Source: Hydrangea macrophylla (taxonomy: Eukaryota > Streptophyta > Magnoliopsida > Cornales > Hydrangeaceae). Taken from it: 64,000 nt of DNA. The notes beneath the pieces are model-generated. The model saw only the letters and a program-made list of their open reading frames with translations, made no database searches and was not told the origin of the DNA. The position numbers and the translations under genes are program-made. Below, piece after piece: positions 32,901-46,159 of this stretch (the stretch's first letter is position 1; each line of letters opens with the position of its first letter). The stretch lies in the NCBI GenBank assembly GCA_033977485.1, contig CM066998.1, positions 25,049,501 through 25,113,500 of the forward strand, read 5' to 3'.

Positions 32901-34250
32901 AGCCACTACGTTAGCTTTCCTAGGGTGATACTACAATGTGAAGTCACAGTCCTTCAACAATTCCATCCAATGTCATTGCCTTATGTTCAACTCCCTTTGA
33001 GAGAACAAGTATCTCAGACTCTTGTGATCTGAGAACAGATTAAACTTTTCACGGTAGAGGTAATGCCTCCAAATCTTGAGTACAAAGACTATCATAGCTA
33101 GCTTAAGGTCATGTATAGGGTAATTTAGCTATCACGATCCATATGCAATTACCTTCCTATCTTGCATCAGAATACATCCAAGTCCTTGGTGTAATGTGTC
33201 GCTATAAATGGTGAACTGCTCTTCGCTCTTAGGTATCGCAAGCACTGGTACAGAGGTCAATCTTTCCTTTAATTCTTGGAATATGCGTTCATGCTTGTGC
33301 CCTATTCAAACTTCAAATCCTTCTTTGTTAGTCTGATAAGAGGATCTGCAATCTTGGAGAATCCTTCAATGAATCTTTGATAGTATCTAGCTAAACCAAG
33401 AAATCTTCTGACTTCTATTATAGTGGTTAGCCTATTCTAATCCAAAATTGTGTCTGTCTTCAATGAGTTTATGGCTATCCCATCTTGTGAGATGACATAC
33501 CTTAGAAATTTGACTTTTTTCAGCCAAAATTCACACTTACTGAACTTCACATATTATTGGTTATCTCAGAGGGTCTGTATTGTGATCCTCACATGTTCTT
33601 CATGTTGAACCTTGATCTTTGATTAGATCAAAATATCATCAATGAACACAATAATGAATTGGTCAAAGTAGGGTCTAAATGCTTTGTTTATTAGGTCCAT
33701 GAATATTGTTAGGGCATTGGTTAATCCAAAATACATAACTAAGAATTCATAATGCTCGTACCTCATCCTGAAAGTAGACTTTAAAATATCCTCAGGTCGA
33801 ACCAACAGTTGGTGATATCTGAATCATAGATCGATCTTCGAAAAAGTCGCTGCCCCTTGTAGCTGATCAAACAGATCATCAATTCTAGGGAGAAATTGTG
33901 ACCTTATTGAGCTCTCTATAGACTGTACAAAGTCGTTAGGTTCTATCCTTCTTCTTAACGAATAGCACTGACGCTCCCCAAGGCGATGTACTGGGTTAAA
34001 CAAACTTAAGATCCTCCAACTCCTGGACTTGCTTCTTTAATTCTTACATCTTAGTTGGTACCATCCGATATGGAGCCTTCAACAATGGTAAAGTGGTAGG
34101 TACTAACTCAATGAAGAAGTCAATCTCTTGCTTAGATGGCAATCCTAAAACATTCTGAATACATCCTCAAAGTCTTGGACTACAGGAATCTGTGCGACAA
34201 TGAGTTTCAAACTCGAGCTCTCGATACCTACTAGGCGGCTAGTAAGAAAA
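32901..34250 (-). pseudogene. Reverse transcriptase and RNase H of the minus-strand Tekay-type element
   Basis: On the minus strand RT shows [20 protein letters not shown] and a catalytic FIDDILI (about 33640-33623), both aspartates present. RNase H remnants follow to about 33000. No frame longer than about 60 codons survives; there are many substitutions and indels, so this element is older than the ones nested in it. Confidence 0.78.
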
Positions 34251-34299
34251 GCATCACTAGAGTAGTTACACTAAAATTAAAAAGGCTGACTTCTTGGTA

Positions 34300-35815
34300 C
34301 TGGGAAGGTAATCATCTTATTGGCATAATCCAACTTAGCATGATACTTCGTGAGCCAGTCAAATCCTAAGATGATGTGAAGTTCCTTCAATTATAGGATG
34401 ATTAGATCTATAAGAAGAATTCTATCATCAAGAGTTAAGGAACGGTCCTTGCATACTTTCCCAAACCTTACGATCACTCCCAAAGTTGATACCGCATTTA
34501 GGGCTACATCGAGCACCTAGGATACTAAACCTAACAGTTTAACAATCCCGATAGCAATAAATGAGTTCGAAGCACCAGTATAAAAAAGAACTTTAACTCG
34601 AGTGCTGAATAATGTAAGGTACCTTCCATGTTCTGCTGCTCTGCTTCATCAAATCCCACATCCCTAGGGATGATAGCATTGAAACAAGCCTGTCCTTCTT
34701 GGCCCTGAGCAACTTGTCCATTGTATGCTTTACGGGGTGATCTGTAGTCCTTGCTAATGTGGCCATGCTAGCCATAATTATAATAGAGAATGCTCGCTTG
34801 GTTATAGTTGTTGGGAGCTTGGCAGTCCTTAGCTATATGACCTGGCTTTCTGCAGTTAAAGCATCTGCCGATAATGCCTCCAGTGGTAGCAGGTAGTCCT
34901 TGTGAGGAAGGTGCGTGGGTTACAGTATAGCAATTCTGGGAAAACACGGGTTGTGTCTTCCTTTCACCAGTCCAGTTACGCTTGTTCTCTTGGAACTGCA
35001 TTGGAGGTCTCGATCCTTGGTTACTCCTGGATGGCGGTTGATTCCCAACGCATCCTTGCTCTATATCGTTGATATTCTCATGACCGATTGCCATTCCTAC
35101 CATAGCCTTAAAAGTCTGAACCTGATGATTTAGAGTCATCTGTTGAAGTTGCAGTGAAAGACCTTGGTGATACTATAGGTTCTTCTTCTCTGGAGTATCG
35201 ATTATATAAAAGAAAAATCAGGATAATCATTCAAACTACACTGTATACTCCCTCACAGTACGGTTCCCCTGTCTCAACTCAATAAATTCCCTATCCTTCT
35301 TGTTCCTCTCTATCTGAGGAAAGTAGTTTTCTAAAAATAGCCCCTTAAATGTGATCCAGGGCATTCTTCCTGCCGTATCCTCTCCTACGGTTGCCTTCTC
35401 AGATTCCCACTAATCGTCTACTGCATAAGTTAATTGGAATGTAGCCAATCGACGCTTCTCTATTTCATTACATCCCAAGGTGTCGAAGATCGCTTCCATA
35501 TCTCGAAGCCATTGTTCTGCTTACCATGGCTCAGTATTCCTGTCAAACTTCTCCGGATGAAAATGAGGGAAATGCTCCACTATTCTATCTTCGACTGGCC
35601 TCGGAGGTTGTCCATGGTTATTTCCATAATTCACATTAGGTTTGTTAATCCGTTCTATCGTATACATAAGGGCTTCGAATATGCCAGTCGGATCAGTAGC
35701 CTGAGGTATCGGGGTTGCATCTGCGATCGGTGTAGGACGATACTAGGTATATCTTCCTGCCATCAATGCAGTGTAGTTGGGTACCTATATAGACATCTAT
35801 TGGTTAGTGGTTAAC
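34300..35815 (-). pseudogene. Gag and protease of the minus-strand Tekay-type element
   Basis: On the minus strand the gag core is read near 35330-35240 (LFLENYFPQIERNKKDREF, LRQGNRTVREYTV). A Q/N-rich linker leads to the zinc knuckle CFNCRKPGHIAKDC (about 34863-34820; C-x2-C-x4-H-x4-C). The protease active site near 34560 reads YTGASNSF: the catalytic Asp is a Tyr (GAT to TAT), so the protease is dead. The gag N-terminus lies near 35780. Confidence 0.82.
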
Positions 35816-36007
35816 CCAAAAATAATCACAGAAAGTAGTTCATAAATTAAATGTAATAGTTATAAATATTATCACATTAATAGCAAGGAGAACTCCATCT
35901 GGACGATCTCCAAAACATTACTTACAGTCAATCACAATCTCAAGGAATCTTTAGGTTCAAAACTTAAGAAATGTTGGACAATTGGTGAACGTGACTACTA
36001 AACCTAA

Positions 36008-36019
36008 GCTCTGATACCA
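36008..36019 (-). promoter_or_regulatory. Primer-binding site (initiator-Met tRNA type)
   Basis: The minus strand reads TGGTATCAGAGC, the standard primer site of many plant LTR elements, about 12 bases from the inner end of the right LTR (TGCCCCACAG at 36032 on the plus strand). Confidence 0.88.
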
Positions 36020-36031
36020 AAAATCCTATCA

Positions 36032-36807
36032 TGCCCCACAGTAGCAAAAATAGAGCAAATAAATTCCTTTTTAGACCCACAGGCCATGGCAGTTGAAAGT
36101 CACTTTATTGTCCATAAACAAAGTCTAATCATCAGAGTAATGAAACAAATAATGCATTTGGAATATCTAAGTTCAACATAGTATAGTAAGAGTTTAATAA
36201 AAAAACTATTACAAACCTTAAGTATCTGTAGAAACATACATAAAGTATTATGACAATGTATACCAATTATAAAAGCCAGCTATTACAAAAGTCTCTAGAT
36301 ATAAACATCAACTAACTACGACATAACTTCAAGCCTTCAGCTTGCGTAGTAGTCATTTCCAGTATAACCTCCATTATAGTAGGCTTCTTCCTCATAGCCT
36401 CTCGCCATGTATTATTCCCCTGTATTTTCATAACCCTGGTCAACTGGATGTAGGATATCCAGTGGCATAAAATACCGTCAGCTACGAAAGCTGAGGGAAT
36501 GCAAATACTAATAGAGTATTTATAAATATGCAGCATATAAAACAACGTTAATAAGGATTATCTCATCGTTCGCACTTATGGATGCACCAACTCAATATAT
36601 AACGACGGACATCGTCCTAACCAATCCCAAGCAAGACATGGACTCTTGGGTCCACATTATGCACATAGTTGTACATCCTATAATTACTCATTCTACATCT
36701 CAAACCACACTTTGATAACCTGGCATGTAGCTCCATGTCTAACAATCTATTGAACCTAACACGAAGTCCCCACTCTCTCACACATAAGTCTGACATGCAG
36801 TCCCATC
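36032..36807 (-). repeat. Inner part of the 5' LTR of the minus-strand Tekay-type element
   Basis: It aligns with 17636-17775 plus 29488-30050. It is broken at 36807 by the 13.3-kb gag-only element and continues at 50078-50106 and 52036-53312. Confidence 0.85.
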
Positions 36808-38430
36808 TGTAGACACCCAATTTTATCACACTCTTAGGATTTAGGGAGAACAACTTCTGGAAGATCTCAATGATAAAAAATACCTCAAAGAAGGTATCTC
36901 GATTTTGTACAACAAAAGTTCAGACTCTGAAAAGAGTTCTCGGAGCTCAAAGCACACCTTTTGAGACTAGATTTGTGTTTTTCTCAAAATTAAATTTTAA
37001 TATATAACTCAACTCATTTTCAGAGACCTTAAGTTCAATATGGGTTTATGGAAGTATTTTTTCTGTAACATTCAATGAAATAGCTTTCTTTTGACATAAA
37101 ATAGACCATCATAGGAGTTTTGTGAATTTAGTTATGAGTTTTGCAAGATCAGTCAACAAGTCTGGGTAGAAATAATTTATATTAAACTTTTAGAATAGTG
37201 AAGTCTGCTTCAAATCCATTTTCAAAAAACTTAATTTAAATCTGGGTTTATGAAAGTATTTTTCTTATTAACTTGAATGAAATATTGTTCTTTTGACATA
37301 AGATAGGCCTTTATATGTGCTCTGTGAATTTAGTTATGATTTTTGCAAGATTAGCCGATGAATCTAGATAGAGACTTTTAAAATGAATAGAACTCACAAA
37401 CCACTTATGCAAATAAGGTCCCAATTTTTGGAAAATCTTGCTAACTCAACTACCTTATGATCGAAAAAAAGAATTGAATTGATTCATTGCTTAGTCCCAC
37501 TTTTGGAGTATTTTTGTAAGGTCTTCAAATTTGGAATTTGGATCGATGACTATTTCTCTCATTTCCATGCATTTCACTTGTATGCTTGGATTTCCTTTGT
37601 CTTTTGCAATGCTTGATTTGTTTTGTGGTATTTTGATGTAGAGATTCGAATGACTCAGATTCAACTCCTTGAATCGGTCTTGCCTCTTCCGCGTGTGACT
37701 TAGTGTCCATGCGTCATGTACATTCTTCTATCCTTCTCTTTAGAGATTTTGCTAGGTTTACAACTTTTGCATCAACGACACAAATCCTTTAGGATAGTCT
37801 CCGTTATATGCTTATTTGATAGAAACAAATAATCTTGATTGTTGCATGTTGCATAGCATGTTTACCTTTAATTACCATTTGTGACTCTGCATGAGCTATC
37901 CCAATGTAAGTCCTCTTGCTCTCTTTGTATTCCATGCACGTTTCCTTTCTTTTCATTTGGTCCCAAGCGGGATCGGCCCAATGTGAGTATTTTCATCCCT
38001 TTCTAGCATCGCATGTACATCCTCTTGCTACTTGAAATTAATCTCTTGATTGATTTTTCCTAAATGCTCTTTATGCCATGTATATATTATGTAGTATGAT
38101 TGAGAAAAGAACACCAGTTATGAATTAAGAACAAGGATATTGGCAAGGCCTACAGTAAGGTAGGGCGAGGAGGGGGGTGCTTTGGCCCAAGCATATGGCT
38201 CCTTCCCCTTTCGTACCAAGACCCCCGAGCCCATTTTCCAGAAATGAAGGGTGAGTACCCTTCCACTTTGAGCAAGTCAATTCATGGTTCCTAATACCAT
38301 AAAAATCTAGTGGCGACTCTAGTCAAGTGGATTAAAAGTAGTAAGGCCTAGGTCTCTGTACATAGCCTTGGATCCATCCCGGGACATAATTGAGACCGAC
38401 AAGACCTTATGACCTGTGCCATCATCCATA
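36808..38430 (+). repeat. 5' LTR of gag-only element 1, with a 2-kb internal deletion
   Basis: Compared with the 3669-bp 3' LTR it lacks about 2 kb between TTTTAATATATA (about 36997) and ACTCAACTCATTTTCAGAGACC (about 37012), equivalent to about 46600-48567. The deleted part contains the LTR's TATA region (about 47163 in the 3' LTR), so this copy has lost its own promoter. The end is ATCATCCATA, a decayed CCACA. Confidence 0.82.
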
Positions 38431-38433
38431 GTC

Positions 38434-38452
38434 TGGTGACTCTGCTGGGGAT
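38434..38452 (+). promoter_or_regulatory. Primer-binding site of gag-only element 1
   Basis: TGGTGACTCTGCTGGGGAT begins three bases after the 5' LTR, the expected place. I do not assign the tRNA. Confidence 0.7.
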
Positions 38453-39947
38453 TTGGAACTCGAAACTATGCTTTCTTGTTCTGTATGGGCTTGACTTGCT
38501 CTATATCTTTGTTATTAATTCAATAAACGTGTTCTCTTTTATTGCATTTTCACTTGCATGGTTACAGACGCGACTGCTTAAGATCATTGCCTTGAAGGTT
38601 CTAGGGGAGGAAACTCTCCACTGATCAAGGGACTTTGGTAGCATGTGGTTACCGTTAGCCTTGTACCGTACGCGGTATATGGAGCTCTTGAGCTTGCTAA
38701 TGGACCATTTTGAGACTAAAATTTGGCCTTTGCATATAGTTTATGTAGAGCCTTTCAACTAGGATCTTTGATTAGGAATGTAAAGAATTACTTGCGATTG
38801 CCTGTCAGGGATTATGTGGATGATGAGGACGCTTACGCAAATTCACCATCAAACCATGTATGGATAGATTCCTCTAGAGTAGTATGATGCTCACCTAAAC
38901 ATTTGATCATTTTCTAAGGATCATTTTGAAAAACTTTTTAAACCCTTTTTGAAATATTGAAAACTCTTGAAAACCATATTTTAAAAGAACCACTTTAGGA
39001 AATTTTGAGAATTTTGAAAAATCTTCCATTTTGAAAAAGTTAAAATCATCACTTTTATAAAACCCATTTTGCTAAAGCAAGGTATTGATCACCATTTTGA
39101 AAATTTGCCTTGAAATTTGGAAGAGATCCAAATTTGCTCACCTCATCTTTCAAAAATTGCAAATTTGCATTCTGAACATATCGGTAGCTCAGAGTATCTT
39201 TTGAAAATTTACTAAGTCACCTTCCCTATCTGAGATTTTTTCCAAAAAATCCTTTCTTTGAAAATCTGAGCTATCACATGATGATTTCAAAATCCCAAGT
39301 CCTTGGATAAATGATTAAATTAGTAGGATGAGCAAGCATACTCAAGGGATCTTACTTGTTTATGTGCTGATATGCTAAGCTAGATTAGGGTTGCATTTCA
39401 TTCTAGATCAGGGTGCATTCACATGCATTGCATATACGACCCACGAGTGCCACACCTTTAATGTGCTTTCAAGAGAGAAAAGAGTTAATTTCCGAATGAA
39501 TGAATTCCCTTGAGAAAACACTTTGAAAACAATGTTTTGAAAAAATATGAATTAGCCTAAAGAATCCATTCATAATAAACCCTTCGATTTTAGAAAATGC
39601 TTTGAAAATACCAAAAAGAAGCTTGATTTTTAGAAAATGTTTTGAAAATGCAAAAAACGATTTGGTTCTTTAGAAAATGATTTGAAAAACCAAAAGAGAA
39701 ATGGCTTTTCCATCTTTGTGAATCCGTTCATATCATTCTTTGATTCTTTTGAAAATTTTGAAAAGAGGGAATTATTAATAAGACATTGATTCTTTAAATT
39801 ATTTATAAAAAAAAAAAAAGAGAAAAGAAGATTGGACCTAGGAATTGTACCCCCTCCATTTGGGCCAGGGCTCCGAATAGTAGATCAAAGTTAAAGGAAA
39901 GATCAATTAAATCAGTCAGGGTTGAGATTCTGGCAAAAGAAGCTAAT
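38453..39947 (+). other. Leader of gag-only element 1
   Basis: About 1.5 kb without a gene. It is A/T-rich with many repeated TTTTGAAAA and TTTAGAAAATG words (38930-39780). A related leader, marked by GGATCTTACTTG...GCATTTGCATG-type sequence, precedes gag in the second element near 58560. Confidence 0.65.
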
Positions 39948-41190
39948 ATGGAAGATCAGTTATCTGTGATGCAAGTCGCGTTGGATCAGAATAGAGATCA
40001 GAATCAAAATCAATTTGCTGCCATGATGGGTATGATGGAAAGATTGGCCCATCCGCCTCTACCACCTCGTCTTGCTCACCAAGAAGAAGAATCGTTTAGA
40101 GAGTCTATTCTGCAAGGGGTACCTGTGTTAGATCAAGAGACCACAAACATGTTAGCGAAGATTGACAAGCTGGAGACTTTTCTGAGAAAGAGCAAGGGGT
40201 AGATGAGTACATGTTCGACATTGAAGTGCTTTGTGATGCACCGAATATGAAATTGCTAGATAAATTCAAGATGCCGCACATCGAGTTCTTCGATGGAACC
40301 GAAAACCCAAAAATCCATTTGAAGCTATTTGCTGGTACACTGCACCCAATGGGCATAGGGCTTAAACGGTTTCCTCTGCTATTCTAAAGAACTTTGTCTA
40401 GGGCTATGCTCTCATGGTATTTAACACTAGAGTTTGTTGTGGCTAGAGATTGGGAAGTATTGACTAGAGCTTTTGTGGCGCAATATTCCTACAATTAGTC
40501 ATTTGATGTGACTACAAGGGATTTGGAAACAACAAGGCAAGAGGGTAAGGAGTCCTTTGTAGGATTTCTTACGGGTTGGAGGAAAAAGGCTGCCAAAATG
40601 AAAAATAGGCCTACCGAGAAAGAATAGGTCCACATGATCATCAAGAACCTACAGCCAGAATATTTGGAAAAGATGGAATTCCAGTGTATCACCACTTTCG
40701 AACAACTGCTTGACATATGAGCACTGATTGAAGATGTGATTCGTGATGGGAAGATCCAAAAAGAAAATCAGAGCAAGAGGCTAGAAAGACCTGTTTATCA
40801 CCAGTCAGTAGTTAATGCCATAGCATCTCAACCATCATTCCATCAGTCCAAAGGGTCAGGAATGTATCAAAATACCACTCCTGCAAGGGGGAATCAAAAT
40901 AAGGGACAACAAAAAGAATAAAGAGAGTTCTCTGATCTAAGGATGTCACTTAGCACCACACTGGAGAGATTGCTACAAAAGGGTCATTTAGGGAAACTAG
41001 ATCTAGTGCCGACTCCAGATCCAATCACAAAATTTCAAGATTGATTTGTAATGTGATTTCCATCAAGGACATGGCCATAGTACCAACAAGTGTTGGAGAC
41101 TCAGGCATGAAATTCAAGACTTAATTGAGCAAGGGATAATTATGCTAGAAGAACTTGAGAAAGCTTAGGAGGTGATGAAGTGATAGTGTT
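39948..41190 (+). pseudogene. Gag of Tat/Ogre-like element 1
   Basis: The first frame starts MEDQLSVMQVALDQN at 39948 and runs to a TAG at 40200, through a coiled-coil-like end (LAKIDKLETFLRKSKG). The core continues in the -1 frame from AAGGGGT: DEYMFDIEVL, FKMPHIEFFDGTENPKIHL (about 40265-40320), LTRAFVAQYSYN, REGKESF-type TRQEGKESFVGFL, then KNLQPEYLEKMEFQ. A zinc-knuckle variant CDFHQGHGHSTNKC (41052-41093) has the same C-H-H-C pattern as the Tat gag at 19895. Stops at 40386, 40497, 40627, 40718 and 40919 break it. Confidence 0.83.
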
Positions 41191-42589
41191 TGGGACTTTT
41201 GCAGTTAAAACCAAATATGGATGCTATTAAAAAAAAAGAATAAGCGAGTCACATTGACACTCCATTTGAGATCCAGTCGAGTCAACTCCGTTTTATGTTT
41301 TGAGTATTTTGAGTTTAGTCTTGTGGTCGAGTCTATTTGTTACCGAGTTGTTTTGAGTCGATGTCAAGTATTGTAATCCTTCTCTTGCTGTAAATGGAAT
41401 GAAATCTCATTTTGCTTAATCTAATGCGCTTAGTCATGAATGAATGAATTGTAGATCTAAAAATGTCACTTCTCAGATTATTGTGGAAATTACTCTACTA
41501 ATAAAATTTTGCATTGAAAAGAATCTCGAAAGAATCAAAGTCAATTTTGTGCTAACACTGAAGAAAGCTAAGAATTGATTAGTTTTACTTTAAGAATTTA
41601 AAGATGATTTTACTCAAATCTAAAAAAGATATGCTCGATAGTTGCTTGGGGCTTGTCTGACCCCTTTTCTCCCCATTTCCAAAACCTCGTGCCTAAAAGA
41701 ATGAGCCAATCCAAGTAAAAGCCATGTGAATTTATCCAACTAAAAATCATGCTAATTCAGTGCTTGATGGTAGTCAAGCATTGCAAATGAACTCCTTCTC
41801 TTTAAAGAAAAAAAAAAGAGAAAAAGAAGAAAAAGGAAGGATCGCTTGGATGAAAACACAAAAGCGCGCCTAGGAAAATTTAGAGCATAAAAGAAAATTT
41901 GCGTGCTGATTTCAAGACTCGATCCTAGCCAGTCCAGATCATAGAAAAAATAAGAGATGATTGAGAATTCGAGAATGCGAATTATCCAAAGATTTTGAGT
42001 TGTAATTGAAAATGAAAATAGAATTGAAGAAATGAGGTATCTCTGAGTGAGCCCAAATATACAAATTTGAAGGGCTAATATTGCTTTGTATGTGAGAGTA
42101 TAATTGAAAGATCATGTATTATGAGAAATGTAAAGATAGCTAGCTAGTGAAAAGGTGGAACGAATCAACCGTAAAAAAAAAGTGAAAAAGAAAAAGATAA
42201 GAAAAGAAAATGAGAGAAAGGAGTTCATCAACCTATTCAAAAGCTACCATAAGTGACCCGCTCTATGAAATCTGCCTGTAGAAATGCGCATCTTGAATAC
42301 AAATGGCAATGTGGCTCGAAAAACCCACCAGTTCTTGAAGCCTTGTTCTTTCAAAACCTCTTGAGTACATGAACTATGTTCGACCTGATTCCTACTTGGG
42401 GATACATAGGCAACCTACCTGGTTCAGTCACTGCCCTTACTGTAAGTGATTGGGAATGAATAGTTCTCGTTTATAGTCCTGAAGATACATTTTATCAGCC
42501 CACTTCATTTATTTATTCATTTTTATTAATAAGTATTCTATGTTTTGTAGGTTTTGAAGATTTAACTCAAAAATGCAATAAAATCCAAT
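41191..42589 (+). other. Post-gag noncoding region of element 1
   Basis: No gene is seen. TGGAATGAAATCTCATTTTGCTTAA (41394 on) and the surrounding 250 bp recur at 62890-63060 in the second element. AAC.ATG..CGACCTGATTCCT...GATACATAGGCAACC at 42371-42415 is a motif repeated later in this and the other element. A-rich AAAAAGAGAAAAAGAAG runs lie at 41808-41835 and 42173-42215. Confidence 0.7.
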
Positions 42590-42599
42590 GATTAGTAGC

Positions 42600-43934
42600 T
42601 GTAGGACATTCTGTGCTCAAAAGGTGATTACGGACTCGTGGCCATAAACGACGAGTCAATCTGAGATTCGAGTCAAACGTTATCATAATTCTACGATCGG
42701 CGCGCAAAGTTGAGAAAATCTGAGAAAAGTTGTAAAAAAATGGGTATTTCACTGGAGCGACCCACGCGAGCATCCTCCCAAATTGCATTTTTAATCAGAA
42801 TAGTTCCCGAGAATTGCCTCAATTAATTTTCGCATGACACCTCACGTGGGAGCGGTCCACTTGAGCGACCCCTTGAAAAACCAAAAATGCATATTTCGAT
42901 GTACTGAAGAGCCCTGTGCGATCCGAATTGGCTGAATACGTCTAGAAACATAAATACATCAATTTTAGTGCAATTAGGTTTGGGAAAGCCTCCAAACTTG
43001 TTCCAAATTTATATATATATATATATATCCTCTTTTTAAGTCAAATTGAGGGTCAGAAACCATATTACACATCATTCAACAATTGAAACTACAGCCATTG
43101 AAAAGGGAAAAGCAAGGAGAAGAAGAAGAAAATGACCAAGGATTCCCATGGCCTCCTCCATCAACCTCTTGCCAATCCTCGATTCTATGGCCGTCTAGAC
43201 CTAGATCTAGGGTTTGAATGAAACCCTAGCCAAGTAATAGGGTGTTATTTGTGATTTTTCTTCTGGATTTATTATTTATGGATGATGATTACATGTTTTG
43301 AGGATTTTGACTACTAAAATCGTACTTTATAGCCTAAATTATTGCTTTCAAAGTTTATTCTTGTCTTAGATCTATTTTGAATGTGATGTGCTCAATGAAC
43401 TATCTTTGTTGTACTTGTATGGATTATTTACATGTAATGGCGTTTATTTGAATTGTGATATCAAGTAGTCAAATAGTTCATTCCTAGGAAAGACGGAGTA
43501 TGCCGCAACCCTAGTCCTAGTTTAGAGTGAGACACTCCGTGCCAACCGAAGATGAATTATGTAGATGCTTGAATCGTAGTTATCTTCTTGACGGAGAAAT
43601 TGGGCTTATACCTGCAATTCTCCATTATCATCCAATGTAATAATCTAATCGAATGCATAAATATCCTTATTATGAAGCTAGTGGTGGATTTGCAATCCTA
43701 GATTCACTTTACATATCATTTACAATACTTTTAAATTGCTTTCATAGTTTAGATTTATTTTCATTGTTCTTAGTTTAATAGAAAATCCAAGCAAACTTCT
43801 ATTTCTATAATTAATTAGACTTGGGATTTTTAGAATTAAAGTGACAAAGTAATTCCAATCTCTGTGGGTTCGACCTCTACTTCCACTACTGCAAATCTTT
43901 TAAAGTATAGTAATTTTTATCTTGATTCTGACGA
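42600..43934 (+). repeat. Possible Athila-like solo LTR inside element 1
   Basis: The segment starts TGTAGGACATTCTGTGCTCA and ends near a CTCTGTGGGTTCGACCTC block (43860-43877), a phrase common near the ends of Athila-type LTRs. GATTAGTA occurs just outside both edges (42590-42597 and 43935-43942), but it does not abut the start exactly, so the boundaries are tentative. It includes a TA run at 43010-43028 and no coding domain. Confidence 0.4.
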
Positions 43935-44863
43935 GATTAGTAAGCACCATCCTTTGCACCTTTGGTTCACTTCCTTCAGACAAGGGGCAAGCTTTGTTTG
44001 CTCAGCAACATTGGCACATCCCACCTCATCCATGATGATTGGAGGCAAATGTATTTCTGGTATCTCTATGCTCTTCAAGAACTTATTAAAATAAGCCTAT
44101 CTGGTCCATTTTGCATCTGCAAACTAGGGGTAAACTTTTTTTGCCCAAAGCCTCATTTATCCTAAAAGCAAGCCTCCAAATTGGGAGCAAAATTCATTTG
44201 CCAAGAACCCTTTTACATTAGGGGAAAGTCCAAAATTGTTGAGTATATTTTGGAAGAGATTTGAAATGAATCATCTTTCATTCTGTAAGCTAAGGCATTA
44301 ATTCAAAGCACACTTTGGATAAAGCAACGGATTGATGAGATTGATAGGGAAACATAAGATGTGAAAAGATACATCAAACATGGAAAATTTGCATTAAGTC
44401 ATGGCAAGTTGAGTTCATTCCGCAAAACTCCAGTTTTAGCGTCAAGTGTGTTATCCTCTTGGGTTAATGTTTGTCGGTCATTGAGTCTATTGTGATCTCG
44501 AATGTGTAAATTCCAAGTGATTAATAAGAATTTTTTTTTGAAAATCAAATTGTAAAATTTTAAAGATCATTCAATGGCAGATATGAGTAGAAGTTACGAT
44601 CACTATTACTATGCTAGTCAAGATTGCAACATCAGAAACGTTGAAAGTAAGATTAATGCTCCCTCATCGTAAGCCTGTGATCAGAGTAGGCATCACTGAG
44701 TTGAACTAGAAGAAGCATCATTCGATGTAGCAGCATTGCTTGAGAAATAGATTTTTGGCTTGTGTGAATTAGAAGATTTTAAAGAAATAAGTTTTCCCTG
44801 TGTGTCAGATAGCATTTATGGAAGATTACATGAAGACTAAGTTTATCAAGAGTGAGAGATTGC
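43935..44863 (+). other. Noncoding stretch of element 1
   Basis: No domain, LTR or repeat recognised. Short open frames near 43962-44165 have no recognisable feature. Confidence 0.4.
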
Positions 44864-45860
44864 ATCAAGCTTAAGATTGGATCGAGTTTAAGAGCATGTC
44901 AAGTTTAAGACATGATCAAGTTTAAGATCAAGACAAGTTTAAGACATAATCAAGCTTAAGATATGATCGAGTTTAAGATTATATCAAGTTTAAGATCAAG
45001 TCAAGTTTAAGACAGAATCAAGTTTAAGATATGATCGAGTTTAAGATCATGTTGAGTTTAAGATTAGATCGAGTTTAAGATCATGTCGAGTTTAAGAATG
45101 AGTCAATTTTAATACAGAATCAAGTTTAAGATTAGACCGAGTTTAAGATCATGACGAGTTTAAGATTAGATCAAGTCTAAGATCATGTTGAGTTTAAGAA
45201 TTAATTGAGTTTAAGATCATGTCAAGTTTAAGAGAGTGAGTCGATTTTAAGATAATATAAAGTTTAAGATAGAATCGAGTTTAAGATTAGGTCAAGTTTA
45301 AGACAGAATCGAGTTTAAGATTGGGTCGAGTTTAAGACACAGTCAAGTTTAAGATTGGTTCAAGTTTAAGATTAGATCGAGTCAAGTTTAAGATAAAATT
45401 AAATTTAAGATTTAGTCAAATTTAAGACAATTGAATTTGAGATTGAGTCAAGTTTAAAATAGAATTAAGTTTAAGATAATAATGAGTTTGACGTTGCGAT
45501 AGTGGCAGGATTAAATATAAGATTATGTCAAGAGTAAAATTATGTTGAGATTAAGATAGCATCGAGATTAATAGAGTGTCAAGAAGCTCGTTGAGTTTAA
45601 GATTATGTTGAGTTTAAGAGTTTGTTTAGTTTAAAAATTCATTGAGATTAAGGAATAAAGAGTAAGGAGTAAGATCAAGTTAAGAGTAAGGAGTAAGATC
45701 AAGTTGAGGACTAAGATTGTGTTGAGAGGAAAGTTTGTGTTGACAGTAAGGAGTAAGATCAAGTTGAGAATAAGATTGCATCAGGATTAAGATAGCGTCG
45801 AGAATAAGATCGTGTCGAGTTTAAGATTACATTAGGGATTATGTCAAATTTAAGATTATG
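44864..45860 (+). repeat. 18-bp minisatellite, AAGTTTAAGAT family
   Basis: About 45 units of (TC)(A/G)AGTTTAAGA(T/C)NNNNNN, typically 17-18 bases, run from about 44864. They become irregular after 45500, where GAGTTTAAG changes to GAGATTAAG and GAGTAAGGAGTAAGATCAAG. AGTTTAAGA is strongly kept and the six-base linker varies. All three frames contain stops, so it is not a peptide repeat. Confidence 0.9.
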
Positions 45861-46159
45861 TCAAGATTTTGACCTGTCAAGAATAAGACATGTCTAGAAC
45901 TTGCTTCAATGAGAAACCTGAATCATTAGAAAAGGATTGCATCGACAGTAGACTCTTGATTACCCTGCCACTCTGAAAAATGTTATCACCTATGAGAGAA
46001 AGACACAACATTTTCATTTTGTGTTCACCTGCACCAAAAACCCCCTAAGGGCTATTTCTCCATCTTTCACTTTGCATTGTAACCTCCGCATCTTGCATCA
46101 GAGTTGATTAGGATAAGCTCATTACATTTGTATGTTTGATTGCATGTACCTCTGTGTTT

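Noticed and set aside
35434..35814. 126-codon plus-strand open frame
   Set aside because: It is antisense to the gag of the minus-strand element, which has recognisable gag motifs.
44864..45860. Coding repeat domain
   Set aside because: All frames of the 18-bp minisatellite contain regular TAA/TAG stops.
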